A stretch of 64,000 nucleotides of DNA from contig NZ_BAAAFW010000060.1 in assembly GCF_039523735.1 (NCBI RefSeq), positions 182,570 through 246,569 on the forward strand, written 5' to 3'. The notes below the pieces were generated by a model, which saw nothing but the letters and a program-made list of their open reading frames with translations, did not search any database and was not told the origin of the DNA. Every line of letters begins with the position of its first letter. Positions within the stretch are counted from its first letter, which is position 1. Source of the stretch: Tatumella punctata. Lineage in GTDB: Bacteria; Pseudomonadota; Gammaproteobacteria; Enterobacterales; Enterobacteriaceae. Positions 27,125-36,304 of the stretch are shown in pieces. Made by a program: the position numbers and the translations under genes.

Positions 27125-27841
27125 ATGACCGGGAAAATATATTTTTATAGCGCACTGATTATTTATTTTTTAATTTCTCCGCTGACTTATGCTGCTAGTT
27201 TACAGGTATACCCGGTAAATATTAATTTCTCTGTCGGCGAGAACGTTAAAGCTATTTATGTAAATAATACCGGCGTTGATCCTATCAGTGCCCAGGTCAG
27301 GGTTTATCAGTGGACTCAGAAAAACGGCAGTGATGTCCTGAGCGAGACTCATTCGTTACTGGTGAGTCCGCCGATCACGGCTATTCCGCCGGGAAAACAG
27401 CAGTTGTTAAGGGTGATATTGCCGGTGCCTCCGGCTGGCGGTGAAGAACAGGCATACCGGCTGGTTGTTGATGAGTTGCCGGGAACGTCACAGAATGGCA
27501 ATCAGACCGTCAGGTTTTTGCTCCGTTATGATCTGCCGGTGTTTATTAATACGCCCGCATCTGTAATAAATCTCAGCCAGGTTGTATTTCATCTGGATAC
27601 ATCGGCAGTGCCTGAACGCCTGTGGATAGAAAATAACAGTTCACAGCACCTGAAATTAAGTAATGTCGTATTATCATCGGCTGGTCATCATTATCCTGTA
27701 AATAAAGGGTTGCTGGGGTATGTGTTAGCAAAGAGCACTCGTTCGTGGACATTGCCCAAAGGACATTATTCCGGTTCAACACTTACTTTCAATGTAAATG
27801 ATAATGCAGAGACTCAGACCGTACCAGTTGTCAGCCCGTAA
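27125..27841 (+). CDS. fimbrial periplasmic chaperone (CsuC-like)
   Basis: A 238-residue PapD-superfamily chaperone that folds pilin subunits in the periplasm by donor-strand complementation and delivers them to the usher. The signal peptide ends TYA at residue 23. The first Ig-like domain has SLQVYPVNINFS, the PPGKQQLLRVILP edge strand G1 and EEQAYRLVVDELP, the usual core of archaic chaperones. It begins 14 bases after the pilin stop and its end overlaps the usher start by 38-44 bases. Confidence 0.88.
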   Translation: MTGKIYFYSALIIYFLISPLTYAASLQVYPVNINFSVGENVKAIYVNNTGVDPISAQVRVYQWTQKNGSDVLSETHSLLVSPPITAIPPGKQQLLRVILPVPPAGGEEQAYRLVVDELPGTSQNGNQTVRFLLRYDLPVFINTPASVINLSQVVFHLDTSAVPERLWIENNSSQHLKLSNVVLSSAGHHYPVNKGLLGYVLAKSTRSWTLPKGHYSGSTLTFNVNDNAETQTVPVVSP

Positions 27842-30149
27842 ATTATCTCTGCTAAGTGCAGTGTTTTTACTGCCGGTGTCTTTCTGTGCAGTATCAGATG
27901 AAGTTCTTTATTTAACTGTCAGTGTTAATGATGCTGCGGTACCCGGATTGTTTCAGATTCGAAAAAGTGGCGATCATTTTTTTATTTCTGCACAAGATTT
28001 TAAGCAGCTGAATATCCGCACTGATAAATTAGCAACGGCAGATAATACCGTTGATATGGTTTCCGGGGGCGGGTTGTCTCTGGTTTATGATGATTTACAA
28101 CAGCAGTTAAATATCCGGGCAACCGTTGACTGGCTGGCAGGGCATCAGAAGTTAACATCACAATCTAACGGACTGATCACTCGTCAGGACTTTTCCCCGC
28201 CGGTCAAAGGTATTGCCTTTGATTATAATCTTTATAGTGCAGAGCAGCCTTACAGTCAGAGCCTGAGCGCTTATACAGACTTGCGTTCTTTCGGAATAGG
28301 GCCGGGAAACTTTAGTACTTCCTTTAACAGTCGTTTTAATCATTCTGACACGGGTACCGATAACGGAACCCGGCGGCTGATGAGTGCGTGGAGTTATAAT
28401 AATACCGACAAACTGCTGAGCTTAACCCTCGGAGACAGTTATACGGGCAGCCAGTCATGGACCAACAGTGTGCGTTTTGCCGGGGTCAGTCTGGCACATA
28501 ATTACGCACTGCAACCCGACTTTAATACTTCAACGCAGGATATTCTTTCCGATACTGTTGCTTTACCTTCGACCGTCGATTTGTATGTTCAGGGAATAAG
28601 ACAGACAACACAACATGTCGAACCGGGACAGTTCACCCTGAATACGGCTCCGGTGTTTACCGGTAATAGCTCGGCACAGGTTGTTATCACTGACATAAAC
28701 GGGCAACAGCGTGTCGTAAACCTGAATATTTATGGATCCGATTTGCTGTTATCTCGCGGGCTGAATAGCTGGAGTATTAATGCCGGCTGGTTACGGAAAG
28801 ACTACAGTTATCGTTCTTTCAGCTATAACCCGGGCTTAATGGTCACCGGTAACGGACGTTATGGACTCAGGGATGATCTGACGCTGGAAGCGCATACGGA
28901 GCAGGGTGAACCGTTGCAGAATGGGGGTATTGGTGCTAATTATCTGTTGTCCCCGTGGCTGGGCATTGTCCACGGAGATATTTCTGCCAGCAGACATAAC
29001 CGTCTGAACGGTAAACAATGGGGAGTTGGCTGGCAGTGGTCCAACCGCCATCTCAGTTTCTCGCTGACAGATACCCGCCGTGACAGCCATTACCGTGACA
29101 TGTCGGTATTAACGGAAGGTGAGCTGGCAACACGTTCAGACAATGCTTTTATCAGCTGGTCCATGGGAGCGGCGGGTACAGTAGGTGCCAGCTGGATTAA
29201 CCGTCAATATGCAGGGGAGACCCGCAGTTATGCCGGTTTTTCCTGGTCAGGAACCTTCCGTCATAATATCAATATTTCCGCCAGCCTCACCCGGGCGCTG
29301 GAAATGGATCATGATAAAACACTGTATCTCAGTGTAAGCGTTCCCCTTTCAGATACTCAGTATGTCAGCGTACAGCATTCGCAGGATAGTCAGTCTGCAA
29401 ACAATCAGCTGACATGGTCGAAATCGGTGATTTCGAATAAACCGGGCTGGGGGGGCGATGTATCACTACAAAACGGAAGTAATGCCACAACGCATCTGGA
29501 TTATCGCCAGCGTACCGAGTGGAGTGACCTGGAATTGGGCTATAACCGCTACAGTCAGCAGAATAATTATTATGCTTCCCTGTCCGGAACCGCGGGTCTG
29601 TTCGCTAATGCATTTTATGCCACGCGACAATTGGGGGATGGTTTCGCCCTTGTGGATACCGACGGTATTGCGGGAATCCCGGTTTATCTGGAGCATCAGC
29701 CAGTCGGCAAAACCGACCGCGATGGAAAACTGTTTCTTAATAACCTGCTGCCTTATTACCGTAACAATATCAGTATCGATGTATTATCACTGCCTGATGA
29801 TTTTCGTGCGCTTTACACGGAGGATAATGCTATTCCTGAAAGCGGTGGTGGTGCAATGGTGCACTTCCGAATCTATCGTGCCCGTGCATTACTGATGACG
29901 GTTAAACAGACACAGGGTAAAGCACTGCCGTTTGCTGCACCTGTCAGCGTGGTTACCGCCGCCGGACAGCAACCCGAAACGGGAACCCGCACAACGGTGG
30001 TGGGTTATGAAGGCAATATTTATCTTGAGAATCCGCCGGCGGAAGGTTTTGCCATTGTTCATTTACCCGACAGCACATGCCGGATCAGGTTGCCCGCGCA
30101 GCTGCCGGCAGGAAAAGCGATAACTACTATGGAGGCAGTATGCCAGTAA
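27804..30149 (+). CDS. fimbrial outer-membrane usher (CsuD-like)
   Basis: The outer-membrane pore and assembly platform of the pilus. It has 781 residues from the ATG at 27804, or 783 from ATG 27798; neither has a clear Shine-Dalgarno sequence, so translation is probably coupled to the overlapping chaperone gene. A signal sequence (about residues 1-32) is followed by an N-terminal domain, a long beta-barrel with alternating aromatic strands, and C-terminal domains with PVYLEHQPVGKTDRDGKLFLNNLLPY. The compact size and the absence of C-terminal cysteine clusters fit ushers of archaic systems. The last 10 bases overlap the adhesin start. Confidence 0.88.
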   Translation: MQRLRPYQLSARKLSLLSAVFLLPVSFCAVSDEVLYLTVSVNDAAVPGLFQIRKSGDHFFISAQDFKQLNIRTDKLATADNTVDMVSGGGLSLVYDDLQQQLNIRATVDWLAGHQKLTSQSNGLITRQDFSPPVKGIAFDYNLYSAEQPYSQSLSAYTDLRSFGIGPGNFSTSFNSRFNHSDTGTDNGTRRLMSAWSYNNTDKLLSLTLGDSYTGSQSWTNSVRFAGVSLAHNYALQPDFNTSTQDILSDTVALPSTVDLYVQGIRQTTQHVEPGQFTLNTAPVFTGNSSAQVVITDINGQQRVVNLNIYGSDLLLSRGLNSWSINAGWLRKDYSYRSFSYNPGLMVTGNGRYGLRDDLTLEAHTEQGEPLQNGGIGANYLLSPWLGIVHGDISASRHNRLNGKQWGVGWQWSNRHLSFSLTDTRRDSHYRDMSVLTEGELATRSDNAFISWSMGAAGTVGASWINRQYAGETRSYAGFSWSGTFRHNINISASLTRALEMDHDKTLYLSVSVPLSDTQYVSVQHSQDSQSANNQLTWSKSVISNKPGWGGDVSLQNGSNATTHLDYRQRTEWSDLELGYNRYSQQNNYYASLSGTAGLFANAFYATRQLGDGFALVDTDGIAGIPVYLEHQPVGKTDRDGKLFLNNLLPYYRNNISIDVLSLPDDFRALYTEDNAIPESGGGAMVHFRIYRARALLMTVKQTQGKALPFAAPVSVVTAAGQQPETGTRTTVVGYEGNIYLENPPAEGFAIVHLPDSTCRIRLPAQLPAGKAITTMEAVCQ

Positions 30150-31102
30150 CCCGGATATTCATTTTTTTACTGGTGCTGTCTGGCGGATTGTTTTTTTCGG
30201 CCAGCGCCTCCGCAGATCCCCATTGCTGGACCGGTGACGGGGCAGGGTACAACTTTGGCACCGTAACTCCCGGCCAGGCAGTGTCATCAACAGCACAGAT
30301 CGGTATTACTTGTAACAGCTATGATCCGTCAACAGATTACATCCGGCTGTGCCTGAATTTTATAGATGAAAATGCACCGGTCGCCATGAACCCGAATGGT
30401 ATCAGTGGTTACCCTTTGTATTTTAATGTTTATCCGTCAGACAGTCCGGAGACGGCCCTGAGTGCTAATAGTTCCGTATTTGCACAGTTTGATATGGCTG
30501 TACCCTCAGGGCAAAGTGCATCCGGCAGCTTTATACTGACTGGCCGTATTCTGGCGGGGCAGACTAAACTGACCGCAATGGATTATTATAAATATAATTT
30601 TTTCGCCTATTACAAATATGCCTTTGCTAGCAGCAGAAATCAGCTGCCTTCCTGTGCAGCGATGCCCAATACCTACTCTCAGAACAGAATTTCTGTTTCA
30701 GCGACTGCCTCAGTAAAACAAGGCTGTACGCTTGATCAGGTCAGCGATCTTGATTTTGGCCAGCATAGCCCGGCGTTATCACCGCAATTATCGGCAACGG
30801 CTATCTCGACCCTGTCAGTGACCTGCCCGGTGAACACTTCTTTCTCGGTAGCATTAGGCAACGGGCTGCATAGCCAGCAATCGGTCCGTCAGTTATGTAA
30901 TACCGCAGATAACCAGTGTGTGTCTTATCAGCTTTACCAGGATGCGGCTCACAGTGTGGTCTGGAATGATACTAATACTCAGACAGTCCGTTCCGCGACC
31001 GGGAACAGTCAGAACCTTATCGTTTACGGGGTGCTGCCTGACCAGAACTGGCCGACAGCGGGCAACTATACAGATACAGTGACAGTCACCCTCCGCTATT
31101 AA
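30140..31102 (+). CDS. two-domain SCPU fimbrial tip adhesin (CsuE-like)
   Basis: A 320-residue secreted protein with a signal peptide ending SASA at residue 25, read from the ATG at 30140 behind GGAGG. It contains two SCPU modules: an N-terminal half beginning DPHCWTGDGAGYNFGTVTPG, and a C-terminal pilin-like half (SVKQGCTLDQVSDLDFG ... DTVTVTLRY) that resembles the major subunit of the same operon. This layout is that of CsuE-type tip adhesins, which bind abiotic surfaces with hydrophobic loops. Residues 149-162 hold nine aromatic side chains in fourteen positions. It is the last gene of the clear operon. Confidence 0.83.
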   Translation: MPVTRIFIFLLVLSGGLFFSASASADPHCWTGDGAGYNFGTVTPGQAVSSTAQIGITCNSYDPSTDYIRLCLNFIDENAPVAMNPNGISGYPLYFNVYPSDSPETALSANSSVFAQFDMAVPSGQSASGSFILTGRILAGQTKLTAMDYYKYNFFAYYKYAFASSRNQLPSCAAMPNTYSQNRISVSATASVKQGCTLDQVSDLDFGQHSPALSPQLSATAISTLSVTCPVNTSFSVALGNGLHSQQSVRQLCNTADNQCVSYQLYQDAAHSVVWNDTNTQTVRSATGNSQNLIVYGVLPDQNWPTAGNYTDTVTVTLRY

Positions 31103-31113
31103 CTGTTTTCTGA

Positions 31114-31139
31114 GTGCACAACATTTCTCTGTTGTGCGC
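31114..31139 (+). terminator. hairpin after the fimbrial operon
   Basis: GCACAACA (31116-31123) pairs perfectly with TGTTGTGC (31130-31137), with further weak pairs outside. It sits 11 bases after the adhesin stop and is followed by a T-rich but broken tail. It probably ends or attenuates the fimbrial transcript before the small gene at 31377. Confidence 0.55.
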
Positions 31140-31376
31140 TTACTTCTTCGGTATTATTTATCACCATTCTTTATTTTTCTGATGGATTTTTAGTCACTCA
31201 GTCATCATCTCCCCCGGTTAATATGATTCCGGTCATTTAGTCTCTTACTTTCATTTGATACGGCTACAGAACCCTTGTATACCTGTTGTTACAGATAGAA
31301 AAGATTGCCAGTTGTGGTTTTATTTTCATTTCGGGAAAGCATAAGCCTTACGCAGTGATTGCAAAGGAGAAGGGGT

Positions 31377-31661
31377 ATGCGAAATCTGTGCAGTAATCGG
31401 TTATTGGCAGGCGTGCGGTTATTTTTAGCCTTGGTGTTGGCTGGTCTCGTTTTCCCTGTAACGGCGGCACTCACTGACGCTGGTATAAATATTCGTTTGC
31501 AAGTGGTTAACCGTTGCGCGATGTCTGTAGCTTCATCTGCTGATAGCCCGCAGGTAAACGTGCAATGTCCCCGTTCCGTCACCTATCTGGTGCGGGTGCA
31601 TCAGCAAGCTGAAACTTACGATCATCAGCCACAATACCGCCGGGTGGAGGTCAGTTACTGA
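31377..31661 (+). CDS. small secreted pilin-like protein (shortened SCPU-type domain)
   Basis: A 94-residue protein not recognised as a named family. It starts at ATG 31377 with an AGGAGA site 6 bases upstream. Residues 1-30 form a clear signal peptide ending PVTA, leaving a mature part of only 64 residues. That part keeps the landmarks of the operon's pilins: INIRLQVVNRC (Cys47) like NMNVKLTVQKAC, VNVQCPRSVTYLVRV (Cys64) like GSVTCTKDTAYNIT, and a closing RRVEVSY like DKVTLTVNY. About 50 residues of the middle of the domain are missing. It could be a mini-subunit (cap, anchor or regulator of assembly) or a decayed pilin gene; the intact start signal, signal peptide and ending argue for a working gene. 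Confidence 0.6.
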   Translation: MRNLCSNRLLAGVRLFLALVLAGLVFPVTAALTDAGINIRLQVVNRCAMSVASSADSPQVNVQCPRSVTYLVRVHQQAETYDHQPQYRRVEVSY

Positions 31662-31908
31662 TTACGGATATGTGCTCTCCTGACCTGCTGAAGATCATTC
31701 CCTGTGGCTTTAAAATACGGGATACAGGGTTTGCTGCTCTATATATAAAAAAGGATTAAACAATAAATTTATAACTCCTGAATAATCTTTCCCCGCGGTT
31801 TAAATTTCTTTTTTCAGCAAAAAATGCTCTGCTGTTTTTTGCTAATTGACTTTAAAAATAGTAGTGCCATTATTCGCCACAATTATTACTTTCTTTGTGG
31901 TTATGGCT
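31662..31908. other. gap between the pilin-like gene and ycaD
   Basis: This AT-rich 247-base stretch has two hairpins: CCCTGT (31700-31705) with ACAGGG (31724-31729), and AGCAAAAAA (31816-31824) with TTTTTTGCT (31835-31843). The second is T-rich on its right arm and may end incoming transcripts. The ycaD promoter must lie here too. No gene is called. Confidence 0.45.
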
Positions 31909-33060
31909 ATGTCTGCATGGTCCCGTCCTGTATTGCTTCTGCTCTCCGGTCTGCTGTTATTGACCATCGCAATTGCGGTGTTAAATACACTGGTGCCTCT
32001 CTGGCTGACCCATGACCAATTTGCTACCTGGCAGGTGGGTGTGGTGAGTTCTGCTTTTTTTACCGGCAATTTACTCGGGACGGTGATTGCAGGGAAAGTT
32101 ATCACAACCCTCGGTTTTAACCGCAGCTATTATATAGCGACCGCAATTTTTGCTGTGGCGACCTGCGCTTTATTAATCGCCGGTGGTTTTACTGGCTGGA
32201 CAGTATGGCGTTTTCTGGCAGGTACCGGATGTGCCCTTATCTGGGTGGTTGTTGAAAGCGCTTTGCTCTGTTCAGGGACCTTACGCAATCGTGGCCGGCT
32301 GCTGGCTGCGTATATGATTGTTTATTATATCGCCACAGTGCTGGGGCAGTTACTGGTCAGTCTGGTTTCTGATGCCGCCGGATTTATGATACCTCTGCTG
32401 GTGGTGTGCATTATGGTCGCTGTACTGCCGTTATTTTTTGCGCGGATTAACCCGCCTGAAGTCGCAGAAAATTCAGCCTCGCCGAATATCCGTGAAATGT
32501 TTTCCCGCCATTCATCACGTTTGGGTATTAACGGCTGTATTCTTTCAGGCGTTGTACTGGGCTCGCTGTATGGACTGTTACCATTATACCTGTCTCACAA
32601 AGGTATGAGCGATGCGAACGTGGGTTACTGGATGGCATTACTGGTCAGTGCGGCTATTCTCGGACAATGGCCTGTAGGCCGACTGGCCGACCGTTTTGGT
32701 CGTCTGATGGTACTGCGTGTGCAGGTCTTTATGGTGATACTGGGTGCATTAGGAATGTTAACTCAGCTGGCAATGGTGCCTGCTTTGTTTATTCTGGGAT
32801 GCTCCTGTTTTACGTTGTATCCGGTGGCTATGTCCTGGGCATGTGAAAAAGTTGCGCATCATGAGCTGATTGCAATGAATCAGACCCTGTTACTCAGCTA
32901 TACAGTCGGCAGTCTGGTCGGGCCGGGAATGACATCATTACTGATGGAGCATTTCACGGATAATGTGTTGTTTACCATGATTGCGGCAGTCTCGTTTGTC
33001 TATCTGCTGATGTTACTGCGTAAAGCGGATCATCAGACAACACCGGTCGCTCATGCGTAA
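31909..33060 (+). CDS. ycaD: YcaD, major facilitator superfamily transporter
   Basis: An inner-membrane MFS transporter of unknown substrate, with about 12 predicted helices. The start is set at ATG 31909 (MSAWSRPVLLLLSG), which aligns with E. coli YcaD and gives 383 residues (E. coli 382); the ATG two codons earlier is possible. The long frame from 31846 would add a hydrophobic extension without family support. Motif A-like loops GRLADRFGRLMVLRVQ and NRGRLLAAYM are conserved. It converges on pflA. Confidence 0.9.
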   Translation: MSAWSRPVLLLLSGLLLLTIAIAVLNTLVPLWLTHDQFATWQVGVVSSAFFTGNLLGTVIAGKVITTLGFNRSYYIATAIFAVATCALLIAGGFTGWTVWRFLAGTGCALIWVVVESALLCSGTLRNRGRLLAAYMIVYYIATVLGQLLVSLVSDAAGFMIPLLVVCIMVAVLPLFFARINPPEVAENSASPNIREMFSRHSSRLGINGCILSGVVLGSLYGLLPLYLSHKGMSDANVGYWMALLVSAAILGQWPVGRLADRFGRLMVLRVQVFMVILGALGMLTQLAMVPALFILGCSCFTLYPVAMSWACEKVAHHELIAMNQTLLLSYTVGSLVGPGMTSLLMEHFTDNVLFTMIAAVSFVYLLMLLRKADHQTTPVAHA

Positions 33061-33085
33061 GGCGGATACGCTTGTGTCTGAAGAA

Positions 33086-33100
33086 GGGGCCAGCGGCCCC
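33086..33100. terminator. hairpin between convergent ycaD and pflA
   Basis: GGGGCC (33086-33091) pairs with GGCCCC (33095-33100) around a 3-base loop in the 47-base gap. It has no T-run on either side; weak bidirectional terminator. Confidence 0.4.
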
Positions 33101-33107
33101 TGCATAT

Positions 33108-33848
33108 TCAGTAAATAACGTTATGGCCGTAACTGGCAATAATTGATTTTACCCGTTCCATGGTTTCTTTCGGCGGAGGACTTACTCCTTCCAGCGGATA
33201 TTTTTCGCCCATTGCTGTCCATTTATGTTTACCCAGTTCATGATAGGGCAGTAATTCTATTTTTTCGATATTGTCCATTGCAGCAGTAAACTGCCCCAGC
33301 CGGTGCGCAGACTGATCATCATCTGTGTACCCGGGCACGACCACATAACGTATCCAGGTGCGTTTACCGGTTTTATGCAGATATTCTGCGAACTCCAGCA
33401 TCCTGTGGTTTGAAACACCGGTCAGTTTCTGATGTATCTGATCATCCATTTGCTTCAGATCCAGCATGACAAGATCGGTGACCTCCATCAGTTCAGTGAT
33501 TACATGATCATAGCGGCGGACAAACCCATTGGTGTCCAGACAGGTATCGATACCCGCCTGTTTACAGGCTCTGAACCAGTCGCGGACAAACTCAGCCTGC
33601 AAAATAGCCTCACCGCCTGACGCGGTAACCCCGCCACCGGAGGCGGCAATATAGTGTTTATAGGAAAGCAGGTCATCCATAAGTTCTTGTACGGTAACTT
33701 CCTGGCCGCCATGAGTATCCCAGGTATCACGGTTATGGCAATACAGGCAGCGTAGCAGGCAACCCTGAAAAAAAACGATAAAGCGAATACCTGGTCCGTC
33801 GACGGTACCACAGGATTCGACAGAGTGAATATGACCAGTGACTGACAT
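33108..33848 (-). CDS. pflA: PflA, pyruvate formate-lyase activating enzyme
   Basis: A radical SAM enzyme that installs the glycyl radical on PflB under anaerobic conditions. It has 246 residues, as in E. coli. The 4Fe-4S cluster motif C-x3-C-x2-C is at residues 30, 34 and 37 (CLLRCLYC), and the SAM-binding ASGGGVTASGGEA segment follows. A terminator lies between pflB and this gene, so it may also have its own promoter. Confidence 0.97.
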   Translation of the reverse strand: MSVTGHIHSVESCGTVDGPGIRFIVFFQGCLLRCLYCHNRDTWDTHGGQEVTVQELMDDLLSYKHYIAASGGGVTASGGEAILQAEFVRDWFRACKQAGIDTCLDTNGFVRRYDHVITELMEVTDLVMLDLKQMDDQIHQKLTGVSNHRMLEFAEYLHKTGKRTWIRYVVVPGYTDDDQSAHRLGQFTAAMDNIEKIELLPYHELGKHKWTAMGEKYPLEGVSPPPKETMERVKSIIASYGHNVIY

Positions 33849-33945
33849 GCGATGGTTCCTCCGGGGTGAGCTGCGGTAATCTCGCAGGCCGGCATTGACA
33901 TGTGTTTATAAGTTGCTGTTATATTCAGCATAAAACAGGAAGAGT

Positions 33946-33973
33946 AAAAAGGCTCCCGGCCGGGAGCCTTTTT
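33946..33973 (-). terminator. terminator between pflB and pflA
   Basis: GGCTCCCG (33951-33958) pairs with CGGGAGCC (33961-33968), flanked by A5 on the left and T5 on the right, so it can act on both strands. It lies 18 bases after the pflB stop. Confidence 0.85.
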
Positions 33974-33990
33974 AACCTGGTTAACCAGTA

Positions 33991-36273
33991 TTAAATTGAT
34001 TGAGTGAACGTACGGGTAATAACGTCCTGCTGTTGTTCTTTGGTCAGTGAATTAAAGCGAACAGCATACCCCGAAACCCTGATGGTCAGCTGTGGATATT
34101 TTTCCGGATTATCCATCGCTTCCAGCAACATCTCACGGTTCATTACATTGACATTCAGGTGCTGTCCGCCCTCGATAGCGGCTTCATGATGGAAATATCC
34201 ATCCATCAGTCCTGCAAGGTTAGCTTTACGGATATCATCATCTTTACCCAGCGCGTTAGGGACAATAGAGAAGGTATAAGAAATACCATCTTTAGCGTAG
34301 GCAAAGGGCAGTTTTGCCACTGATGTCAGGGAAGCGACAGCACCTTTCTGGTCACGTCCATGCATCGGGTTCGCGCCGGGACCGAATGGTGCTCCGGCAC
34401 GGCGGCCATCAGGAGTATTACCTGTTTTTTTACCGTAAACCACATTTGAGGTGATGGTCAGTACTGACTGGGTCGGAACCGCGTTACGGTAAGTTTTCAG
34501 TTTCTGAATTTTTTTCATAAAACGTTCAACTAAATCGCAGGCCAGTTCATCGACCCGTGCATCATTATTCCCGAATTGCGGATACTCACCTTCGATTTCG
34601 AAATCAATAGCCAGGCCATTTTCGTCACGAACCGGTTTAACTTTGGCATATTTAATTGCAGAAAGGGAGTCAGCCGCGACTGACAGTCCTGCGATACCAC
34701 ATGCCATAGTGCGGTAAACATCACGGTCATGCAGAGCCATTAAAGCAGCTTCATAGCTGTATTTATCGTGCATATAGTGAATGACGTTCAGCGCTGTGAC
34801 GTACTGGGTTGCCAGCCAGTCCATAAAATGATCCATACGGGCCATCACAGTATCGAAGTCGAGGATCTCATCGGTAATCGGGGCCTCTTTGGGGCCGACC
34901 TGAATTTTCAGTTTTTCATCCATCCCGCCGTTAATCGCGTACAGCATGGTTTTCGCCAGGTTAGCGCGGGCACCAAAGAACTGCATCTGTTTGCCGACGA
35001 TCATCGGGCTGACACAACAGGCAATGGCATAGTCATCACTGTTAAAGTCAGGCCGCATCAGGTCATCATTTTCATACTGGATAGATGACGTATCGATGGA
35101 CACTTTAGCCGCATATTTTTTGAAATTCAGTGGTAATTGTTCTGACCACAGAATAGTCATATTCGGTTCAGGTGAAGGCCCCATGGTATAGAGGGTATTG
35201 AGGAAGCGGAATGTACTTTTAGTGACCAGCGTCCGGCCATCCAGTCCCATACCTGCCAGTGACTCGGTTGCCCAGATCGGGTCGCCGGAGAACAGTTCAT
35301 CGTATTCCGGGGTACGCAGGAACCGAACCATCCGCAGTTTCATCACCAGGTGGTCAATCAGCTCTTGTGCTTCATCTTCGCTCAGAATGCCCGCCTGCAG
35401 GTCTCGTTCAATATAGATATCCAGGAAGGTTGAAACACGGCCGAATGACATAGCCGCACCATTCTGTGATTTTACGGCAGCCAGATAACCGAAATAAGTC
35501 CATTGCACAGCTTCACGGGCATTCGTCGCCGGAGAGGCGATATCCAGACCATAACGGCTGGCCATTTCTTTCATATCTTTCAGAGCCTGATACTGGTCTG
35601 AAATTTCTTCGCGCAGACGAATAGTTTCTTCGAGAGCATTACCCTGTTCGAGGTCACTTTGCAGTGAGCCAAACTGGGCCAGTTTATCTTTCATCAGTGC
35701 ATCAATACCGTAGAGTGCAACACGGCGATAATCACCGATAATACGGCCGCGACCATAGGCATCCGGCAGGCCGGTCAGAATTCCGGACTTACGGCAACGC
35801 ATAATATCCGGTGTGTAGACATCGAACACACCCTGGTTATGTGTTTTACGGTATTCAGTAAATATTTTTTTCAGTGTCGGATCGAGTTCACGGCCATATA
35901 CCTGACAGGAGCCTTCAACCATACGGATACCACCGTAGGGAATAATGGCACGTTTCAGGGGCGCTTCCGTTTGCAGACCGACAATTTTTTCCAGTGACTT
36001 GTTGATATAGCCTGCGTCGTGGGAAGTAATTGTTGAAGCCAGATCCGTATCAAAATCGACCGGTGCATGGGTCCGGTTTTCGATTTTAATACCTTCCATA
36101 ACCTTATCCCACAATGTGGTTGTGGCATCTGTTGCGTTGCTGAGGAAGGCTTCATCGCCTTCATAAGGTGTATAGTTTTTCTGAATAAAATCGCGGACGT
36201 TAACGCTGGTTTGCCATTCACCGGCTGCAAACCCCTGCCACGCCTGGTTCATTTTTTCATTAAGTTCAGTCAT
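33991..36273 (-). CDS. pflB: PflB, formate C-acetyltransferase (pyruvate formate-lyase)
   Basis: The glycyl radical enzyme that converts pyruvate and CoA to acetyl-CoA and formate in anaerobic growth. It has 760 residues, as in E. coli. The catalytic pair is Cys419-Cys420 in AIACCVSPM, and the radical glycine is Gly735 in RVSGYAVRF. It is second in focA-pflB, separated from focA by 92 bases that contain a hairpin. Formate leaves the cell through FocA. Confidence 0.98.
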   Translation of the reverse strand: MTELNEKMNQAWQGFAAGEWQTSVNVRDFIQKNYTPYEGDEAFLSNATDATTTLWDKVMEGIKIENRTHAPVDFDTDLASTITSHDAGYINKSLEKIVGLQTEAPLKRAIIPYGGIRMVEGSCQVYGRELDPTLKKIFTEYRKTHNQGVFDVYTPDIMRCRKSGILTGLPDAYGRGRIIGDYRRVALYGIDALMKDKLAQFGSLQSDLEQGNALEETIRLREEISDQYQALKDMKEMASRYGLDIASPATNAREAVQWTYFGYLAAVKSQNGAAMSFGRVSTFLDIYIERDLQAGILSEDEAQELIDHLVMKLRMVRFLRTPEYDELFSGDPIWATESLAGMGLDGRTLVTKSTFRFLNTLYTMGPSPEPNMTILWSEQLPLNFKKYAAKVSIDTSSIQYENDDLMRPDFNSDDYAIACCVSPMIVGKQMQFFGARANLAKTMLYAINGGMDEKLKIQVGPKEAPITDEILDFDTVMARMDHFMDWLATQYVTALNVIHYMHDKYSYEAALMALHDRDVYRTMACGIAGLSVAADSLSAIKYAKVKPVRDENGLAIDFEIEGEYPQFGNNDARVDELACDLVERFMKKIQKLKTYRNAVPTQSVLTITSNVVYGKKTGNTPDGRRAGAPFGPGANPMHGRDQKGAVASLTSVAKLPFAYAKDGISYTFSIVPNALGKDDDIRKANLAGLMDGYFHHEAAIEGGQHLNVNVMNREMLLEAMDNPEKYPQLTIRVSGYAVRFNSLTKEQQQDVITRTFTQSI

Positions 36274-36304
36274 GAGATACCTGCCTTGTTAAGTTGAATT
36301 CAGC

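Noticed and set aside
27798..27841. Overlap of chaperone and usher as a sign of frameshift
   Set aside because: Both proteins are complete in their own frames; the overlap is normal translational coupling.
31846..31908. 21-codon hydrophobic extension of ycaD
   Set aside because: Starts at TTG with no ribosome site; the homologous start at 31909 gives the E. coli length.
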